A program made the translations under genes and the position numbers. From JBHELG01 sp046263195 (lineage in GTDB: Bacteria > Actinomycetota > Nitriliruptoria > Nitriliruptorales > JAHWKO01), in the NCBI GenBank assembly GCA_046263195.1, contig JBHELG010000002.1, forward strand, positions 1 through 32,902: a DNA stretch of 32,902 nucleotides. The letters are read 5' to 3'. The notes below the pieces were generated by a model. The model did not search any database and was not told the DNA's origin. It saw nothing but the letters and a program-made list of their open reading frames with translations. Shown in pieces: positions 31,857 through 32,902 of this stretch. Each line of letters opens with the position of its first letter. The first letter of the stretch is position 1.

Positions 31857-32902
31857 GTGAGAGATGACCGTGCCGGGGGGCTGTACGACGGAGCGCCCCC
31901 GGCCCCGCCTCCCCTGGGAGGCGACGACGGGGAGGATCGGAGGCTGGAGGGAGTCTCTGTTATCGCGGTCCTCCACTCGCGAGGGATAGGAGACTTCATC
32001 TTCGCGCTCCCGGCCCTCCATGCCCTTCGCGCTGCCTACCCGTCAGCGGAAATCGTCCTGCTCGGAGCCCCCTGGTATGCCGAGTTCCTTGCGGGACGCC
32101 CGACGCCCATCGATCGCGTCGTGCCGGTCCACACCCGCGCCGTCACCGGGCCTGACGACCTGGCGAGTGGTTCGCTTGACAGCTTCTTCGCGGAGCAGGC
32201 CGCCGAGGGCTACGACCTGGCCGTCCAGCTTCAGGGCGGAGGTCGCTACTCCAACCCCTTCCTCCTCCGCCTTGGCGCCCGTCACACGGTGGGGGCCCGC
32301 ACGCCCGACGCGGCTGCTCTTGAGCGCTGGATCCCGTATTTCCACTACCAGAACGAAGTCTTGCGATGTCTCGAGGTGGTTGGCCTGGTCGGGGCGCGTC
32401 CGGTTCAGCTCGAGCCGAGGATCACCCCGACCGCTTGCGACCTTGAGGAGTCGCAACAGCTAGTTGCCGACGGAGATGAACCTCTGGTCGCGCTCCACCC
32501 CGGCGCGAGCGACACCCGTAGACGTTGGCCGCCGGAGCGTTTTGCGGCCGTCGCCGATGTTCTGGTCGTCTCCGGTGCCCACGCCGTCGTCACGGGTACC
32601 GAAACGGAACGGGAGAGCGCAACGGCGGTTCTCGCGGGCATGCGCGAAAGGGCGAGCGACGCTTGCGGAAGGTTGTCCCTGAATGGGCTGCTCGGCCTAC
32701 TGTCCCGCTGTCGACTCGTCGTCTCGAACGACACGGGCCCGCTGCATCTCGCACAGGCGGTCGGGACGCCAACCGTGGGCCTGTTCTGGTGCGGCAACCT
32801 CATCAACGCGGGACCCTTCGGTCGCCGCCGCCACCGCCCTCTCATCTCCTGGCAGCTGGACTGCCCAATCTGCGACACGGACTGCACGGCCGCCGAGTGC
32901 CG
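31857..32902 (+). CDS. Glycosyltransferase family 9 (heptosyltransferase-like), C-terminus beyond window
   Basis: The frame runs from GTG 31857 to the window end without a stop (348 complete codons). After an acidic, Pro/Gly-rich N-terminus of about 32 residues comes a GT-B fold of family 9: SRGIGDFIFALPALHALRAA (residues 39-58), AEIVLLGAPWYAEFL, then the C-terminal donor half with LVALHPGASDTRRRWPPERF and VVSNDTGPLHLAQAVGTPTVGLF. The last residues (DCPICDTDCTAAEC) match the Cys-rich end common in this family. GT9 members add heptose or other sugars from nucleotide donors to lipid-linked glycans; in an actinobacterium the acceptor is unknown. GGGAG lies 10 nt before the start. It is divergent from trpC. 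Confidence 0.88.
   Translation, partial: MRDDRAGGLYDGAPPAPPPLGGDDGEDRRLEGVSVIAVLHSRGIGDFIFALPALHALRAAYPSAEIVLLGAPWYAEFLAGRPTPIDRVVPVHTRAVTGPDDLASGSLDSFFAEQAAEGYDLAVQLQGGGRYSNPFLLRLGARHTVGARTPDAAALERWIPYFHYQNEVLRCLEVVGLVGARPVQLEPRITPTACDLEESQQLVADGDEPLVALHPGASDTRRRWPPERFAAVADVLVVSGAHAVVTGTETERESATAVLAGMRERASDACGRLSLNGLLGLLSRCRLVVSNDTGPLHLAQAVGTPTVGLFWCGNLINAGPFGRRRHRPLISWQLDCPICDTDCTAAEC

Overview
The window is high-GC DNA with dense, often overlapping genes, many GTG starts and actinobacterial gene content. The order polA - (guaB1-like) - rpsA - coaE - uvrB, with an ANTAR response regulator of the PdtaR type close by, matches the conserved neighbourhood known from Mycobacterium and Streptomyces. 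I infer a free-living member of the Actinomycetota, possibly a deep-branching class; the sequence alone does not fix the lineage.

Layout. 1-5806: a 45-bp tandem repeat, a metallo-beta-lactamase-fold hydrolase, an OB-like lipoprotein, a site-2-protease-type membrane metalloprotease with CBS domains, a small four-helix membrane protein, a GAPN-like aldehyde dehydrogenase and an unrecognised protein. 5807-7089: a gene-poor, visibly AT-richer island with a good promoter-like site but no convincing gene, ending in nested palindromes behind uvrB. 7090-17476: the information-processing block (uvrB, coaE, rpsA, guaB1, polA on the minus strand) plus a small unknown protein and a thioredoxin/TPR protein on the plus strand. 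17661-20555: a secreted multidomain protein joining a sugar-dehydrogenase propeller, PKD/Ig-like domains and LGFP repeats. 20604-21502: a two-gene unit of a short coiled-coil protein and the PdtaR-like antiterminator. 22151-24116: a tightly overlapped phospholipid operon (phospholipid N-methyltransferase-like, psd, pssA). 24127-25147: an HNH endonuclease gene with a hairpin-rich leader in front and a tRNA 24 nt behind, all on the minus strand. 25293-27796: a membrane-anchored putative glycoside hydrolase and a lipoprotein polysaccharide deacetylase. 27782-31600: trpC-trpB-trpA-ldcA, chained by 4-nt overlaps. 31857-end: a divergent, truncated family 9 glycosyltransferase.

How the genes fit together. 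Most of the window is housekeeping: DNA repair and replication, translation, CoA, purine salvage, tryptophan and phosphatidylethanolamine synthesis. Envelope functions (lipid head groups, LGFP protein, deacetylase, LD-carboxypeptidase, glycosyltransferase) cluster in the right half.

The least ordinary item is the leader-HNH-tRNA cassette. Its tRNA carries the leucine anticodon CAA on a short-variable-loop (class I) body, whereas bacterial tRNA-Leu normally has a long variable arm. Other points of interest are a dispersed non-coding repeat family, the GSDH-LGFP fusion, the coiled-coil/PdtaR pair and the methyltransferase fused into the psd-pssA operon. No CRISPR array, intact insertion sequence or prophage was seen.
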